Below, one piece after another: positions 9,118-17,390 of a DNA stretch of 64,000 bases (the stretch's first letter is position 1; each line of letters opens with the position of its first letter). Where the stretch lies: the NCBI GenBank assembly GCA_040219025.1, contig JAVJTE010000009.1:124001-188000 (forward strand), given 5' to 3'. The translations under genes were made by a program, and so were the position numbers. The stretch comes from HT1-32 sp040219025 (GTDB taxonomy: Bacteria > Pseudomonadota > Alphaproteobacteria > Rhodospirillales > HT1-32). The notes below the pieces were generated by a model. It did no database searches. It had not been told where the DNA came from and saw only the letters and a program-made list of their open reading frames with translations.

Positions 9118-10320
9118 CTATATCACCCCCGCCGCTTTCAGCGTCTCGCGCTCGTCATCGCTCAGACCGAGCCAGTCGCCATATACCGCATCATTTGCAT
9201 CACCGAGCACAGGCCCGAGCGAGGTGACCTCGCCCGGTGTCTTTGACAGGCGGGGGACCACCCCCGGCACAACCACATCACCGACGCCCGGCACATCCAC
9301 TGTTGTCAGGGTTCCCCGGTCGCGGAAGTGCGGATCCTCGAAGATATCGGCAATGGAATTGACCGCACCGGCGGGGACACCCTTCTCGGTACAGATTTCA
9401 ATCACGCGGTCCCGGTCCATCGAGGTGGTCCAGGCAATCACTTCCGCCAGCACGGCTTCACGTCCCGCCAGCCGGTCCGGCTGTTTGCCATAAGCCGTGG
9501 CGAGATCGGGCCGGTTCATGGCGACGCAGAGCCGCTCGAACATCTTGTCCGTGGTACAGGCAATGGCGAGGAACTTGTCGTCCCCGGTCGGGAAATGACC
9601 ATGCGGACAGGCATTCACAGTGCCGGAGCCTTCCGGCGCCCGGACAAACCCGTCACGGGCATAGCGGGGGGCGATTTCATCCAGCGCCCGGAAGATGCTT
9701 TCATACAGCGCGCAATCAACCACCTGCCCCTCACCCGTCGCATCCCGGTGACGCAGCGCCATCAGCACGCCGATACAGCCATTCATGCCGGTCATGTAAT
9801 CAGCCAGCGAGGTCGATCCCGGCGTCACCGGTGTCTCGCCGGGATTGCCGGACAAATGCGTCAGGCCACCATAGGCATGGGCGATACGGGCAAAGCCCGG
9901 CCGGTCACGATAAGGCCCGGTCTGGCCATAACCGGAGACCCGGAGCAGAACCAGCCCGGGATTGATCGCGCTCAGCACATCCCAGCCCAGCCCCCATTTT
10001 TCCAGCGTGCCAGGGCGAAAGTTCTCCACCACCACGTCGGCCTCCGCGACCATCCGTTTGAACAGCGCACCACCGCGCGGATCGCGCAGGTTGAGCGTGA
10101 TGGATCTTTTGTTCCGTGCCTCGGTCAGCCAGGCCAGCGAGCTGTTCGGCTGCTCTGTCGGCGTTCCGTACCGCCGCCAGGGATCACCACCCTCCGGCAG
10201 TTCGATCTTGATCACATCCGCACCGAACTCGCCCATGATGGCCGCCGCAAAGGGGGCGGCAATAAAGCTGGCAATATCAAGAACACGGAGACCGGACATC
10301 GGTCGGTTGTCTGCAGTCAT
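9118..10320 (-). CDS. CaiB/BaiF-family CoA-transferase (class III)
   Basis: Class III CoA-transferases move CoA between carboxylic acids through an aspartyl-CoA thioester. The ATG at 10320 (MTADNRPMSGLRVLD) is preferred; an upstream start at 10386 would add an unconserved extension. The 400-residue product has the family opening LRVLDIASFIAAPFAA, then EFGADVIKIE, NFRPGTLEKWGL and the likely catalytic aspartate D174 in SLADYMTGM. It is convergent with the methyltransferase gene (13 bases between ends) and stands alone. The acid substrates are unknown. Confidence 0.9.
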   Translation of the reverse strand: MTADNRPMSGLRVLDIASFIAAPFAAAIMGEFGADVIKIELPEGGDPWRRYGTPTEQPNSSLAWLTEARNKRSITLNLRDPRGGALFKRMVAEADVVVENFRPGTLEKWGLGWDVLSAINPGLVLLRVSGYGQTGPYRDRPGFARIAHAYGGLTHLSGNPGETPVTPGSTSLADYMTGMNGCIGVLMALRHRDATGEGQVVDCALYESIFRALDEIAPRYARDGFVRAPEGSGTVNACPHGHFPTGDDKFLAIACTTDKMFERLCVAMNRPDLATAYGKQPDRLAGREAVLAEVIAWTTSMDRDRVIEICTEKGVPAGAVNSIADIFEDPHFRDRGTLTTVDVPGVGDVVVPGVVPRLSKTPGEVTSLGPVLGDANDAVYGDWLGLSDDERETLKAAGVI

Positions 10321-10678
10321 GATCGGCACTCGCGCAAAATTGGATCCGGAGGGTTTCTGGATCGCAGGAATGATCCGCGCGGGCAAGCGCCAGATTCAGC
10401 CGCGTGAATATCGGACTATCTTTCCTGCCCCTCCGGTGCCTTCATTTCAATTTTTCTTGAGTCCCCGAGAAAGCATCGTGCAGAGCAGGGTGGGTCCCCT
10501 GTATGATCCGAGTCTGAAAATGCTGAATGCTCAGCGTGACACTACCGGAATCCGTCCGGTCACTCTCTCAAACGTTCGCGACTCTTCCTGCCGGTTCCGT
10601 ATCATCACGCCCGGCAGATAACCTGTCCCCGCCATGTCAGAACATCTGGCACCGGGACATTCAAAGGAATGCAGCATC
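10321..10678. other. Intergenic region between divergent genes
   Basis: About 360 bases separate the CoA-transferase start from the small basic protein start. I see no conserved coding sequence, no RNA gene and no clear sigma-70 promoter. A short inverted repeat (ACCGGA, five-base loop, TCCGGT) lies near 10544-10560 but has no T-run and no obvious role. An alternative start for the downstream small gene at 10634 is in this stretch but lacks a good ribosome site. Confidence 0.5.
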
Positions 10679-10816
10679 ATGGGTAAAGGTGACAATCAGC
10701 GCGGCAATCGGGAAGCCAAGAAACCGAAAAAAGTTAAGGAAAAAGTGCTGGCAACAGCAAATTCCAACGCCGGCAAGCCTGTTATGCCAACCACGGCCGC
10801 CAAAAAGGGCAAATAG
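10679..10816 (+). CDS. Small basic lysine-rich protein, 45 residues
   Basis: A 45-residue protein beginning MGKGDNQRGNREAKKPKK, with a well-placed AAAGGA ribosome site about ten bases upstream of the ATG at 10679. It is rich in Lys, Asn and Ala and ends AAKKGK. Short proteins of this pattern (MGKG.NQRGN.E.KKPKK..) occur widely in proteobacteria as conserved hypotheticals, from memory of the family; the function is not known. Charge suggests a nucleic-acid or ribosome partner, but that is a guess. An upstream in-frame ATG at 10634 would give 60 residues and is less likely. Confidence 0.7.
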   Translation: MGKGDNQRGNREAKKPKKVKEKVLATANSNAGKPVMPTTAAKKGK

Positions 10817-10848
10817 GACACCTGCCCCGCTGATCGGACGTTCGTCCC

Positions 10849-11616
10849 TTAGAACAGCGAACGTCCGAGATAGCCCTCCAGCCCGGTCCAGAGCAGGCGC
10901 AGCGCAAGGATGGTCAGCAGGCCGCTCAGGAACGGCTTGAAGTAGCTTTTGCCTGACCTGATCAGCATACGCTTGCCAATCACCGTTCCCAGCTGACCGC
11001 TGATCACCATGGCGATGATAAGCGGAATGTAGGGTGCAAAGGCAAAGCCCAGTACACCGAATGCGACCACCTTCAGCAGATGCTGCGCGGTCATCATGAT
11101 CGCGTGTGTGCCGGTATGCGCGACCGGGTCAAGTTTCATGGTCTTGACGATGGCGGAAATGAACGGCCCGGTTGCACCGAAGAACATGGTCAGAACCGCA
11201 GAGAAGATACCGCTGCCGATCAGGTAGCGCCCCCCCAGCGACGGCATCTTTCCGAATACTGTCCACAGAATGAACAGCCCGATACCGGCCTCGATTGCCC
11301 AGGGCGCAATATTGACAAAGATTGCACCGCCAATTGCCACCCCGATCAGGGTGCCGACAAAAAACGGCCAGAGCGACCAGATATCAATATGTTTGAGCAG
11401 CAGCGCCGCCCGGCCACCGTTGGAGCCAAGCTGGACAATGCCATGCACAGGAATGAGCGCCGTCGGTGGCAGCAGTACTGCCATGACCGCAACCATGATC
11501 GTCCCCCCGCCGAGGCTGAGCGCCGCCGAAATGAAGGACGTAACGAGACTGACAACAATCAGCACCGCCGCACCAAGCGGGCTGAGGTCAGGCGGCAGAT
11601 ATATAAAGTTTTCCAT
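10849..11616 (-). CDS. TauE/SafE-family membrane permease
   Basis: A 255-residue integral membrane protein with about eight hydrophobic helices and the TauE/SafE hallmark near the start: SLVTSFISAALSLGGGTIMV. Members export sulfite, sulfoacetate or other small organosulfur anions. The ATG at 11616 (MENFIYLP) is preferred over a GTG 15 bases upstream. It lies 120 bases beyond tenA on the same strand, so it may be the last gene of the thiamine operon; members of this broad family are sometimes linked to vitamin salvage. Substrate is unresolved. Confidence 0.85.
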   Translation of the reverse strand: MENFIYLPPDLSPLGAAVLIVVSLVTSFISAALSLGGGTIMVAVMAVLLPPTALIPVHGIVQLGSNGGRAALLLKHIDIWSLWPFFVGTLIGVAIGGAIFVNIAPWAIEAGIGLFILWTVFGKMPSLGGRYLIGSGIFSAVLTMFFGATGPFISAIVKTMKLDPVAHTGTHAIMMTAQHLLKVVAFGVLGFAFAPYIPLIIAMVISGQLGTVIGKRMLIRSGKSYFKPFLSGLLTILALRLLWTGLEGYLGRSLF

Positions 11617-11736
11617 TAACACGGGATACACCGCAGCCGGACATCAGGAAACAGTAATCTGGCATCACCAGGCCGTTCAAGAGGAAGCCCGGGAACCATT
11701 TCTGTCCCGATAACCGGCAACCGGCAATGTCGCCGG

Positions 11737-12402
11737 CTATTCCAGCCCCATATCCCAGAATCCGACTTCTAGCCGGGTTGCGTCCTGGAAGGTTTTCTCC
11801 CAGCTTCGCCATTGCTGGCCGTCAGGCAAGGCTTCGGACGTCAGTTCATCAAGCATCAGGGACTCAGCCGCAGCGACTTCCGCGTAGTCCTCGCCCGAAT
11901 ACATGTCGATCCAGGCCTGATAGGGGTTGCCCTCACGTCTGGTCTCCGGCCACTGCCCGATCCACTCCGCAACCTCCCTGTAACCCAGAATGCAGGGGGC
12001 CAGTGCCATATGCAGGTCGGCCAGATTACCGGCCATGCCACGCTCCAGCACATAGCGCGTATAGGCCATGCAGGCCGGATGTTCCGGAATGCTCTCCAGA
12101 CGTTCCTGCGGGACACCCCATCCGGCACAGAAATCGATATGCAGCCCGATCTCGATGTCCAGGATCGCTTCCAGCCCGCCCTTTGCCTGACGCATCCGCG
12201 CCAGGCTGCCGGACTTGTATATGGCCAGCGCATAGGCCCGGGCGAACTGGATCAGAAACAGATAGTCCTGTTCCAGATAATGCCGGAACCTGGCCTCCGG
12301 CAGATCGCCACGGGCGATACCCCTGACGAAATCATGGGTGATGTAGGCATCCCAGTCCGGGCGACAGGCCCCCTTCAGACGGTCAAAGGCAGCGGTGGTC
12401 AT
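11737..12402 (-). CDS. tenA: TenA-family thiaminase II / aminopyrimidine aminohydrolase
   Basis: TenA hydrolyses aminopyrimidine products of thiamine breakdown to HMP. The 221-residue all-helical protein keeps the expected active-site residues: D46 in LEQDYLF, the nucleophile C137 in LAPCILGY and E212 in RLEVGFWDMGL. It is the last of seven clustered thi genes, one base after thiY, so pyrimidine brought in by ThiXYZ can be converted and passed to ThiD. All key residues are present, so activity is expected. Confidence 0.93.
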   Translation of the reverse strand: MTTAAFDRLKGACRPDWDAYITHDFVRGIARGDLPEARFRHYLEQDYLFLIQFARAYALAIYKSGSLARMRQAKGGLEAILDIEIGLHIDFCAGWGVPQERLESIPEHPACMAYTRYVLERGMAGNLADLHMALAPCILGYREVAEWIGQWPETRREGNPYQAWIDMYSGEDYAEVAAAESLMLDELTSEALPDGQQWRSWEKTFQDATRLEVGFWDMGLE

Positions 12403-12403
12403 G

Positions 12404-13345
12404 TCACTTCAGCTCCACCGCATAGGTTTCCACCGCCGGAGCCTGCTTGATCATGCCTTCCCGGATCATGAAATCGGCGAACCGCGCATAACGGGCATTG
12501 TCCATCGCCCCCGGACGCAGCGCAAACCGCGGCAGGGTATCTGCCCATGCCCGCTTGTTCAGTTCATCATCCAGTTTCCGGTCCGTGGCGATAAAGGCCT
12601 GCCAGGCGTCATCCGGATGGTTGATGAGATACATGGTTGCCGCTTCCAGTGCGCGGACAAAGCGGCTGAATTTGGGGTCATCAAGGCGCTGGTTACTGGC
12701 GACGACAATCAGTTCGTCATAGGCCGGAATACCTTCTTCCTCGACATAGAAGGCGCGTCCGGGACGCCCGACGATATCCATCTGGTTCAGCTCGAAATTC
12801 CGGAAGGCACCGATAACCGCATCCACCTGACCGGAGATGATCGAAGGCGACAGCGAGAAATTGACGTTGATCAGTTCGACATCCTTCACATCAACCCCGT
12901 GCTTGCGCAGCATCGCGCCGAGAATGACATCTTCAAACCCGCCAACAGAGAACCCGACCTTGCGTCCCTTCAGATCCGCAATCGATTTGACCGGACCGTC
13001 AGCCAGCACCACCAGCGAGTTCAGCGGCGTCGCGACAATCGTCGCGATGCGGGCAAGCGGCAGTCCCTCCTCAACCTGTACATGGAGCTGCGGCTGATAG
13101 GAAACGGCGAGGTCTGCCTTGCCGGCAGCGACCAGCTTTGGTGGCGCACTGGGATCTGACGGCGCGACAAGCTCCACATCCAGCCCCTCGGCGGCGAAGA
13201 ATCCCTTCTGCTGGGCGACGATCAGCGGTGCATGGTCCGGATTGACGAACCAGTCCAGCAGGACGGTCAGTTTGTCCGCCGCCAGTGCCGGAGAGGATGC
13301 AACGGCAAGTGCCGCCGTCAGGCCAAGTGTTCGGATCAGTTTCAT
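12404..13345 (-). CDS. thiY: ThiY: periplasmic thiamine-pyrimidine-precursor binding protein
   Basis: Substrate-binding protein of an ABC importer for N-formyl-aminopyrimidine or HMP. The start at 13345 gives 313 residues with a clear signal peptide (MKLIRTLGLTAALAVASSPALA, likely cut after A22); longer frames upstream run into thiX. The mature N-terminus KLTVLLDWFVNPDHAPL matches the NMT1/THI5-like family, and DLKGRKVGFSVGG is the usual hinge-side motif. It overlaps thiX by four bases. Pyrimidine specificity is inferred from family and operon. Confidence 0.92.
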   Translation of the reverse strand: MKLIRTLGLTAALAVASSPALAADKLTVLLDWFVNPDHAPLIVAQQKGFFAAEGLDVELVAPSDPSAPPKLVAAGKADLAVSYQPQLHVQVEEGLPLARIATIVATPLNSLVVLADGPVKSIADLKGRKVGFSVGGFEDVILGAMLRKHGVDVKDVELINVNFSLSPSIISGQVDAVIGAFRNFELNQMDIVGRPGRAFYVEEEGIPAYDELIVVASNQRLDDPKFSRFVRALEAATMYLINHPDDAWQAFIATDRKLDDELNKRAWADTLPRFALRPGAMDNARYARFADFMIREGMIKQAPAVETYAVELK

Positions 13346-14115
13346 GAAGCAGAGCCTTTCATATCGGTGAAGAGAGTTTCCGTCTGCCATTGGGTCAGTT
13401 GTTGCAGCAGCAGATCCGTGGTGAAATAGACAACAAGTCCGATGATCGCGAGTACCGCGAGGGCGGCGAACATCAGATCGATCTGCATACGTCCGTTGGC
13501 ATGCAGCATGAGATAACCGAGCCCGGCGCTGGAGCCGACCCATTCGCCGACCACAGCACCAATCGGGGCGACCGCTGCCGCTACCCGCAAACCACTGCCA
13601 AACGCTGGCAGCGCCGCCGGAATGCGGATATGGCGCAGGACAGCACGCGGCGTTGCCCCTACGGTCCGGGCGAAATCGACCCAGCCCGGCTCTGTCGCGC
13701 GCAGGCCGTCATAGAATGCCGCCGTCACCGGAAAATAGATAATCAGCGTCGCCATCGCGACTTTCGAAAACAGGCCATAGCCGAGCCAGAGCGTCAGAAC
13801 CGGAGCCAGCGCAAACACCGGCAGCGCCTGGCTGATGACCAGCAGCGGCAACAGCCAGCGACGGGCCGAACGAAAGGATGCGAGCGTCAGGGCGGAGACC
13901 GAGCCCAGTACCGTCCCCAGCAGCAGACCGAGCAGTATCTCAAGCGCGGTCACACCGGCATGCGGCAGGATATAGTCAAAGTCATCGACCAGTGTGACAG
14001 CAACAGCCAGCGGGCCCGGCAGCAGATAAGGCGGCACCCCGGTCAGCCAGACGACGGTTTGCCAGCCAAGCAACAGCAGAGCCGCAATGACGAGCATTCG
14101 CAGGCCCGTTGTCAT
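13342..14115 (-). CDS. thiX: ThiX: ABC permease for thiamine pyrimidine precursor
   Basis: A 257-residue inner-membrane permease with about six helices, of the SsuC/TauC/ThiX branch. The cytoplasmic coupling loop is DFARTVGATPRAVLRHIRIPAALP (the EAA-like region, about residues 150-172). It overlaps thiZ and thiY by four bases each, so stoichiometric translation of the importer is likely. The function is assigned from its place between thiZ and thiY. Confidence 0.9.
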   Translation of the reverse strand: MTTGLRMLVIAALLLLGWQTVVWLTGVPPYLLPGPLAVAVTLVDDFDYILPHAGVTALEILLGLLLGTVLGSVSALTLASFRSARRWLLPLLVISQALPVFALAPVLTLWLGYGLFSKVAMATLIIYFPVTAAFYDGLRATEPGWVDFARTVGATPRAVLRHIRIPAALPAFGSGLRVAAAVAPIGAVVGEWVGSSAGLGYLMLHANGRMQIDLMFAALAVLAIIGLVVYFTTDLLLQQLTQWQTETLFTDMKGSAS

Positions 14116-14861
14116 GCTGCAGCCCCCTCGCCGCCCAGCAGACGCATAAGCTGGCCGTAATGACTGATTACAGACGTGTCATCCACGGCACGGGGTCCGG
14201 CACCGGTCATTTCAATCGGCTGGCTGACCGAGGCCGGTTTGCCATCCAGCACGTAAATGGAGTCTGCCAGACGCAGCGCCTCCATCGGGTCATGGGTGAC
14301 CAGCATCACGGTCTTGCCTTCCAGCAGCCGTGCCGCTTCCGCCTGTAACCGAAATCGTGAAATCGCGTCCAGCGCCGAGAAGGGTTCATCCATCAGGACA
14401 ATATCGCGTTCAAGGAACAGGGTACGTGCCAGCGCCACCCGCTGACGCATCCCCCCGGACAGCGCCGCCGGGAGTTTGGCGGCCTCATCCGCCAGCCCGA
14501 CCAGATGCAGATAACGCAGCGCCCGGCGCTGTTCGTCCGCAGACACCCGGCCCTGCTGCAGCCGGGCCGGCAACGCAACATTCTCCAGCGCCGTCAGCCA
14601 GGGCAGCAGCAGGTCCTGCTGTGCCATATAGGCAATCCGGTTTTCCAGCGGCTGACCGTCTTCCGCATGAACCCGGCCGGAAATTGTCGCGCTATCCGTC
14701 AGCCCCGCGACAAGACGCAACAGACTGGTCTTCCCGACACCGCTGGCACCCAGAACGGCTGTCCAGCCGCCTGCCCGCACCGCAAGGTTCAGACCGGTGA
14801 AAACAATGGCACCACCAAACCGCAATTCAGAGTCATGGATTGTCAGTCCGGGTGCCGTCAT
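14112..14861 (-). CDS. thiZ: ThiZ: ABC ATPase for thiamine pyrimidine precursor
   Basis: Nucleotide-binding subunit that powers the ThiXY importer. The ATG at 14861 (MTAPGLTIHD) gives 249 residues; the open frame extends further upstream but that part overlaps thiD and is not ABC-like. Walker A is GASGVGKT, the Q-loop AYMAQQDLLLPWL, the signature LSGGMRQR and Walker B IVLMDEPFSALD. It begins four bases after the thiD stop. The short Q-loop sequence DLLLPW is typical of the nitrate/taurine/ThiZ group. Confidence 0.92.
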   Translation of the reverse strand: MTAPGLTIHDSELRFGGAIVFTGLNLAVRAGGWTAVLGASGVGKTSLLRLVAGLTDSATISGRVHAEDGQPLENRIAYMAQQDLLLPWLTALENVALPARLQQGRVSADEQRRALRYLHLVGLADEAAKLPAALSGGMRQRVALARTLFLERDIVLMDEPFSALDAISRFRLQAEAARLLEGKTVMLVTHDPMEALRLADSIYVLDGKPASVSQPIEMTGAGPRAVDDTSVISHYGQLMRLLGGEGAAA

Positions 14862-14865
14862 GGCT

Positions 14866-15681
14866 TCAGCCCCCGGCTTTCCAGAACGCGTGAAAATGAT
14901 GAACCGGACCATGTCCCCGGCCAATGTCCAGACTGTCGGCGCCAAGGATGGCCGCTTCGATATAGGCCTTGCCGACCCGGACAGCCGATGTGACATCCAT
15001 TCCCTTGGCCAGACCGGCGGCAATCGCTGACGACAGGGTACAGCCGGTCCCATGTGTATTACGCGTCGGAATACGCGGGCTGGTCAGCTCGATGATACTG
15101 TCACCGGACATCAGCAGATCGGTACTGTCCGGCCCCTTGCCATGTCCGCCCTTGAGCAGGACAGCCTTCGCACCGAGACGTAACAGCGCCTGCCCGGCGG
15201 CCTGCGGATCTGCCGCGACCTCGTCTTCTGACCAGCCGAGCAGTACACCGGCTTCCGGCATGTTCGGTGTGATGATGCCGGCGACGGGCAGCAGTTTTTC
15301 GCGCAAGCCCTCGACCGCAGCGTCCGCCAGCAGTTTGTCACCGCTTTTGGCGACCATCACCGGGTCCAGCACAACATTGCGGACTGCGTATTTTGCCAGG
15401 CAGTCAGCAACCGCCCGGATGACATCCGGCTGGCTCAGCATACCGATCTTCACCGCGTCCACAGCGAGGTCGTCAAAGACCGTCTCGAACTGGCTGGTAA
15501 TGAAGGCGGCGGGCACGTCATGAATGGCCCGCACCTCCCGGGTATTCTGTGCGGTCAGCGCCGTAATGACGCTGGCACCGTAGACGCCAAGTGCGGAAAA
15601 GGTTTTCAGGTCGGCCTGAATACCCGCACCGCCACCGCTGTCGGAACCTGCAACAGTGATGGCAATAGCTGTCTTGTTCAT
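14866..15681 (-). CDS. thiD: Hydroxymethylpyrimidine (phosphate) kinase
   Basis: Phosphorylates HMP and HMP-P to HMP-PP, the pyrimidine half of thiamine. The start at 15681 (MNKTAIAITVAGSDSGGGAGIQ) gives 271 residues, the usual length. Ribokinase-fold motifs are AGSDSGGGAGIQADLKTF at the N-terminus, DPVMVAKSG near residue 107 and the anion-hole/catalytic NTHGTGCTLSSAIAA near residue 209. It overlaps thiE by four bases and feeds ThiE directly. Confidence 0.95.
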   Translation of the reverse strand: MNKTAIAITVAGSDSGGGAGIQADLKTFSALGVYGASVITALTAQNTREVRAIHDVPAAFITSQFETVFDDLAVDAVKIGMLSQPDVIRAVADCLAKYAVRNVVLDPVMVAKSGDKLLADAAVEGLREKLLPVAGIITPNMPEAGVLLGWSEDEVAADPQAAGQALLRLGAKAVLLKGGHGKGPDSTDLLMSGDSIIELTSPRIPTRNTHGTGCTLSSAIAAGLAKGMDVTSAVRVGKAYIEAAILGADSLDIGRGHGPVHHFHAFWKAGG

Positions 15682-16346
15682 ACCACCGCCCCTTTCGCTT
15701 TTCTGGCATTCCCGACAATCCCCGCCAGCCGCCGGGAGACAGCCTCGGGCTGTCCCGACTGCGTGATGGCAGAGACAACACAAACACCGTCAACGCCGGC
15801 CTCAATGACGCCGGCGGCATTGTCCGCGTCGATACCGGCTATGGCGCAGAGCGGCAGATCGCAACGCCCCCGGACAATTCCGGCGAGCTTTCGCAAGCCA
15901 TCCAGGCCGATTGGCGGGTCCGGATTTTTCTTGCTGGTGGTTTCGAAGACGCCACCGAAACTGACATAGTCGAGCAGGTCAACAGGCGCATCATTGGCCT
16001 GGTGGTCGTTCTTCACCGTCAGGCCGATGATCGCATCCGGACCGAGCAGCCGCCGGGCATCCGCCACGGTGATATCCTGCTGGCCGACATGAATGCCTGC
16101 GGCGCCACTGGCCAGTGCCACATCCACCCGGTCATTGATCAGCAGGGGCACGCCGAGCGGTGTCAGTGCCGCGACCAGCGCCCGCGCCGTCGCGATCATG
16201 TCCCGGGTGCCGGATGTCTTGTCCCGCAACTGGACAAGAGTCACACCGCCCGCAGCAGCCTGCCGGGCGACCTCGACAATCCGGCCTTCCGGACAATGCG
16301 ACGGGCCAACGCAGATATAGAGCGACAGGTCGAGCGTATCAGACAT
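15678..16346 (-). CDS. thiE: Thiamine-phosphate synthase
   Basis: Joins HMP-PP and thiazole phosphate to give thiamine phosphate. The 222-residue protein is a TIM barrel of normal length; recognisable motifs are TLVQLRDK (about residue 37), LLINDRVDVALASGAAGIHVGQQD (about residues 74-97) and SFGGVFETTSKKN. The ATG at 16346 overlaps the thiM stop by eight bases. All residues expected for diphosphate binding are visible. Confidence 0.95.
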   Translation of the reverse strand: MSDTLDLSLYICVGPSHCPEGRIVEVARQAAAGGVTLVQLRDKTSGTRDMIATARALVAALTPLGVPLLINDRVDVALASGAAGIHVGQQDITVADARRLLGPDAIIGLTVKNDHQANDAPVDLLDYVSFGGVFETTSKKNPDPPIGLDGLRKLAGIVRGRCDLPLCAIAGIDADNAAGVIEAGVDGVCVVSAITQSGQPEAVSRRLAGIVGNARKAKGAVV

Positions 16347-17067
16347 TCGTTTCCTCCCCGAGACGGGACAGTTCGTCAATAAAGCCAATGGCAAAGCTGG
16401 CCGGTCCGCCAGCAGCTGCCGCCGCCCGTTCACCGGCCTCACCCACACAATGCAGGGCGGCAAGCGTCGCCGCCTGCGGATCATCGTTTGCTGCGAGAAA
16501 GGCCGCGATCACAGCGGACAGGGCGCAACCGAAACCGGTCACCTGATGCATCAGCGGAGACCCCAGCCGGCAATCGTCCAGACTGTTGGCCGAGACCACA
16601 TGGTCTACCGCGCCGGTAACGGCCAGAATGACCCCGGCTTCCTGCGCAAAACGCCGCAGCGCATTCTCGTCTGAGCCACCGGCCATCAGGGCCGTCTCGC
16701 GGCTGTTTGCCCGCAGAACGGTTGGTTTGCGCAACAGATACTGTGCCGCAGATTCCGCCCGGCGGTGCGAACGTTCAATCATCACCGGGTCGAGAACCCA
16801 GGGAATTCCCACATTCTCTGCCGAGGTGATCGCCAGGTCGATACTGCGGCGGCGCGCCGGATCAAGGGTGCCGAGATTCACCAGCAATGCGTCAGCCGAG
16901 GCAACGAACTCGCCGACTTCATCCGCGTCATGTGTCATCGAAGGATGAGCACCCAGTGCCAGCAGCACATTTGCCGTGAAATTCTGGGCGACCGAATTGG
17001 TGATGCAGTGAACGGCAGGCGATGATTGGCGAACAGCGGTCAGGGCTTTTGATACAGACTTGTCCAT
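16339..17067 (-). CDS. thiM: Hydroxyethylthiazole kinase
   Basis: Phosphorylates the thiazole alcohol so that it can be reused. The 242-residue protein starts at 17067 with a GGAGAG ribosome site just upstream, and has the family motifs HCITNSVAQNFTAN (residues 20-33), DPVMIERS and VTGFGCALSAV with the conserved cysteine. It is the first gene after the TPP riboswitch. With thiE and thiD it forms a salvage set; no thiC or thiG is in the window, so this operon recycles rather than makes thiamine. Confidence 0.95.
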   Translation of the reverse strand: MDKSVSKALTAVRQSSPAVHCITNSVAQNFTANVLLALGAHPSMTHDADEVGEFVASADALLVNLGTLDPARRRSIDLAITSAENVGIPWVLDPVMIERSHRRAESAAQYLLRKPTVLRANSRETALMAGGSDENALRRFAQEAGVILAVTGAVDHVVSANSLDDCRLGSPLMHQVTGFGCALSAVIAAFLAANDDPQAATLAALHCVGEAGERAAAAAGGPASFAIGFIDELSRLGEETNV

Positions 17068-17128
17068 CTCTCTCCACTAGCAGGGCGCTGGCGGAAGCTG
17101 GATCAGGGATATCGCGGAACTTGCGACC

Positions 17129-17212
17129 CTCATTTCCTCCGCCGGCATTACCCGGTTCAGGTTCACGGGTCAGCGTCTGACGCTTCTCAGCCCGGCAGGG
17201 CCCCCCGATGAG
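17129..17212 (-). ncRNA. TPP riboswitch (thi box)
   Basis: Read on the minus strand the segment has the conserved thi-box core: GGGCTGAGAAG, then ACCCGTGAACCTGA, CCGGGTAATGCCGG and GGAGGAAAT. The closing P1 stem is CTCAT (17208-17212) with ATGAG (17129-17133). It ends 62 bases before the thiM ATG, so TPP binding probably hides the ribosome site or triggers early termination; no clear U-tailed terminator is visible, which favours translational control. Confidence 0.95.
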
Positions 17213-17270
17213 TTAAGGGGAAGCTAATCCGCCAGCCGCCCGAGTACAAGCCCGCGCAGATGAATTTGGT

Positions 17271-17299
17271 TTGACAGTCATTACGATCCCCGTGAGGCT
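17271..17299 (+). promoter_or_regulatory. Possible sigma-70 promoter for the ABC importer operon
   Basis: A perfect TTGACA at 17271-17276 lies in the 180-base gap between the riboswitch and the substrate-binding protein gene. Seventeen bases later is GAGGCT, a poor -10, so the call rests mainly on the -35 box and its position about 115 bases upstream of the start codon. No operator repeat is obvious here. Confidence 0.3.
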
Positions 17300-17390
17300 T
17301 CCGGTCGTAAGCTGCCTGTCGGGATTGGGATAGCGACGTCAGATCGTATTAGTCCGGCAGGGGTAAACAGGGAAAACCACGGAGGCTAAA

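Noticed and set aside
11700..11736. Inverted repeat CCGGC/GCCGG between tenA and the TauE-like gene
   Set aside because: Five-base stem and no T-run; not convincing as a terminator, so operon membership of the permease stays open.
14862..15053. N-terminal extension of ThiZ
   Set aside because: The extra 64 residues overlap thiD and are not part of an ABC ATPase; the ATG at 14861 fits the family start.
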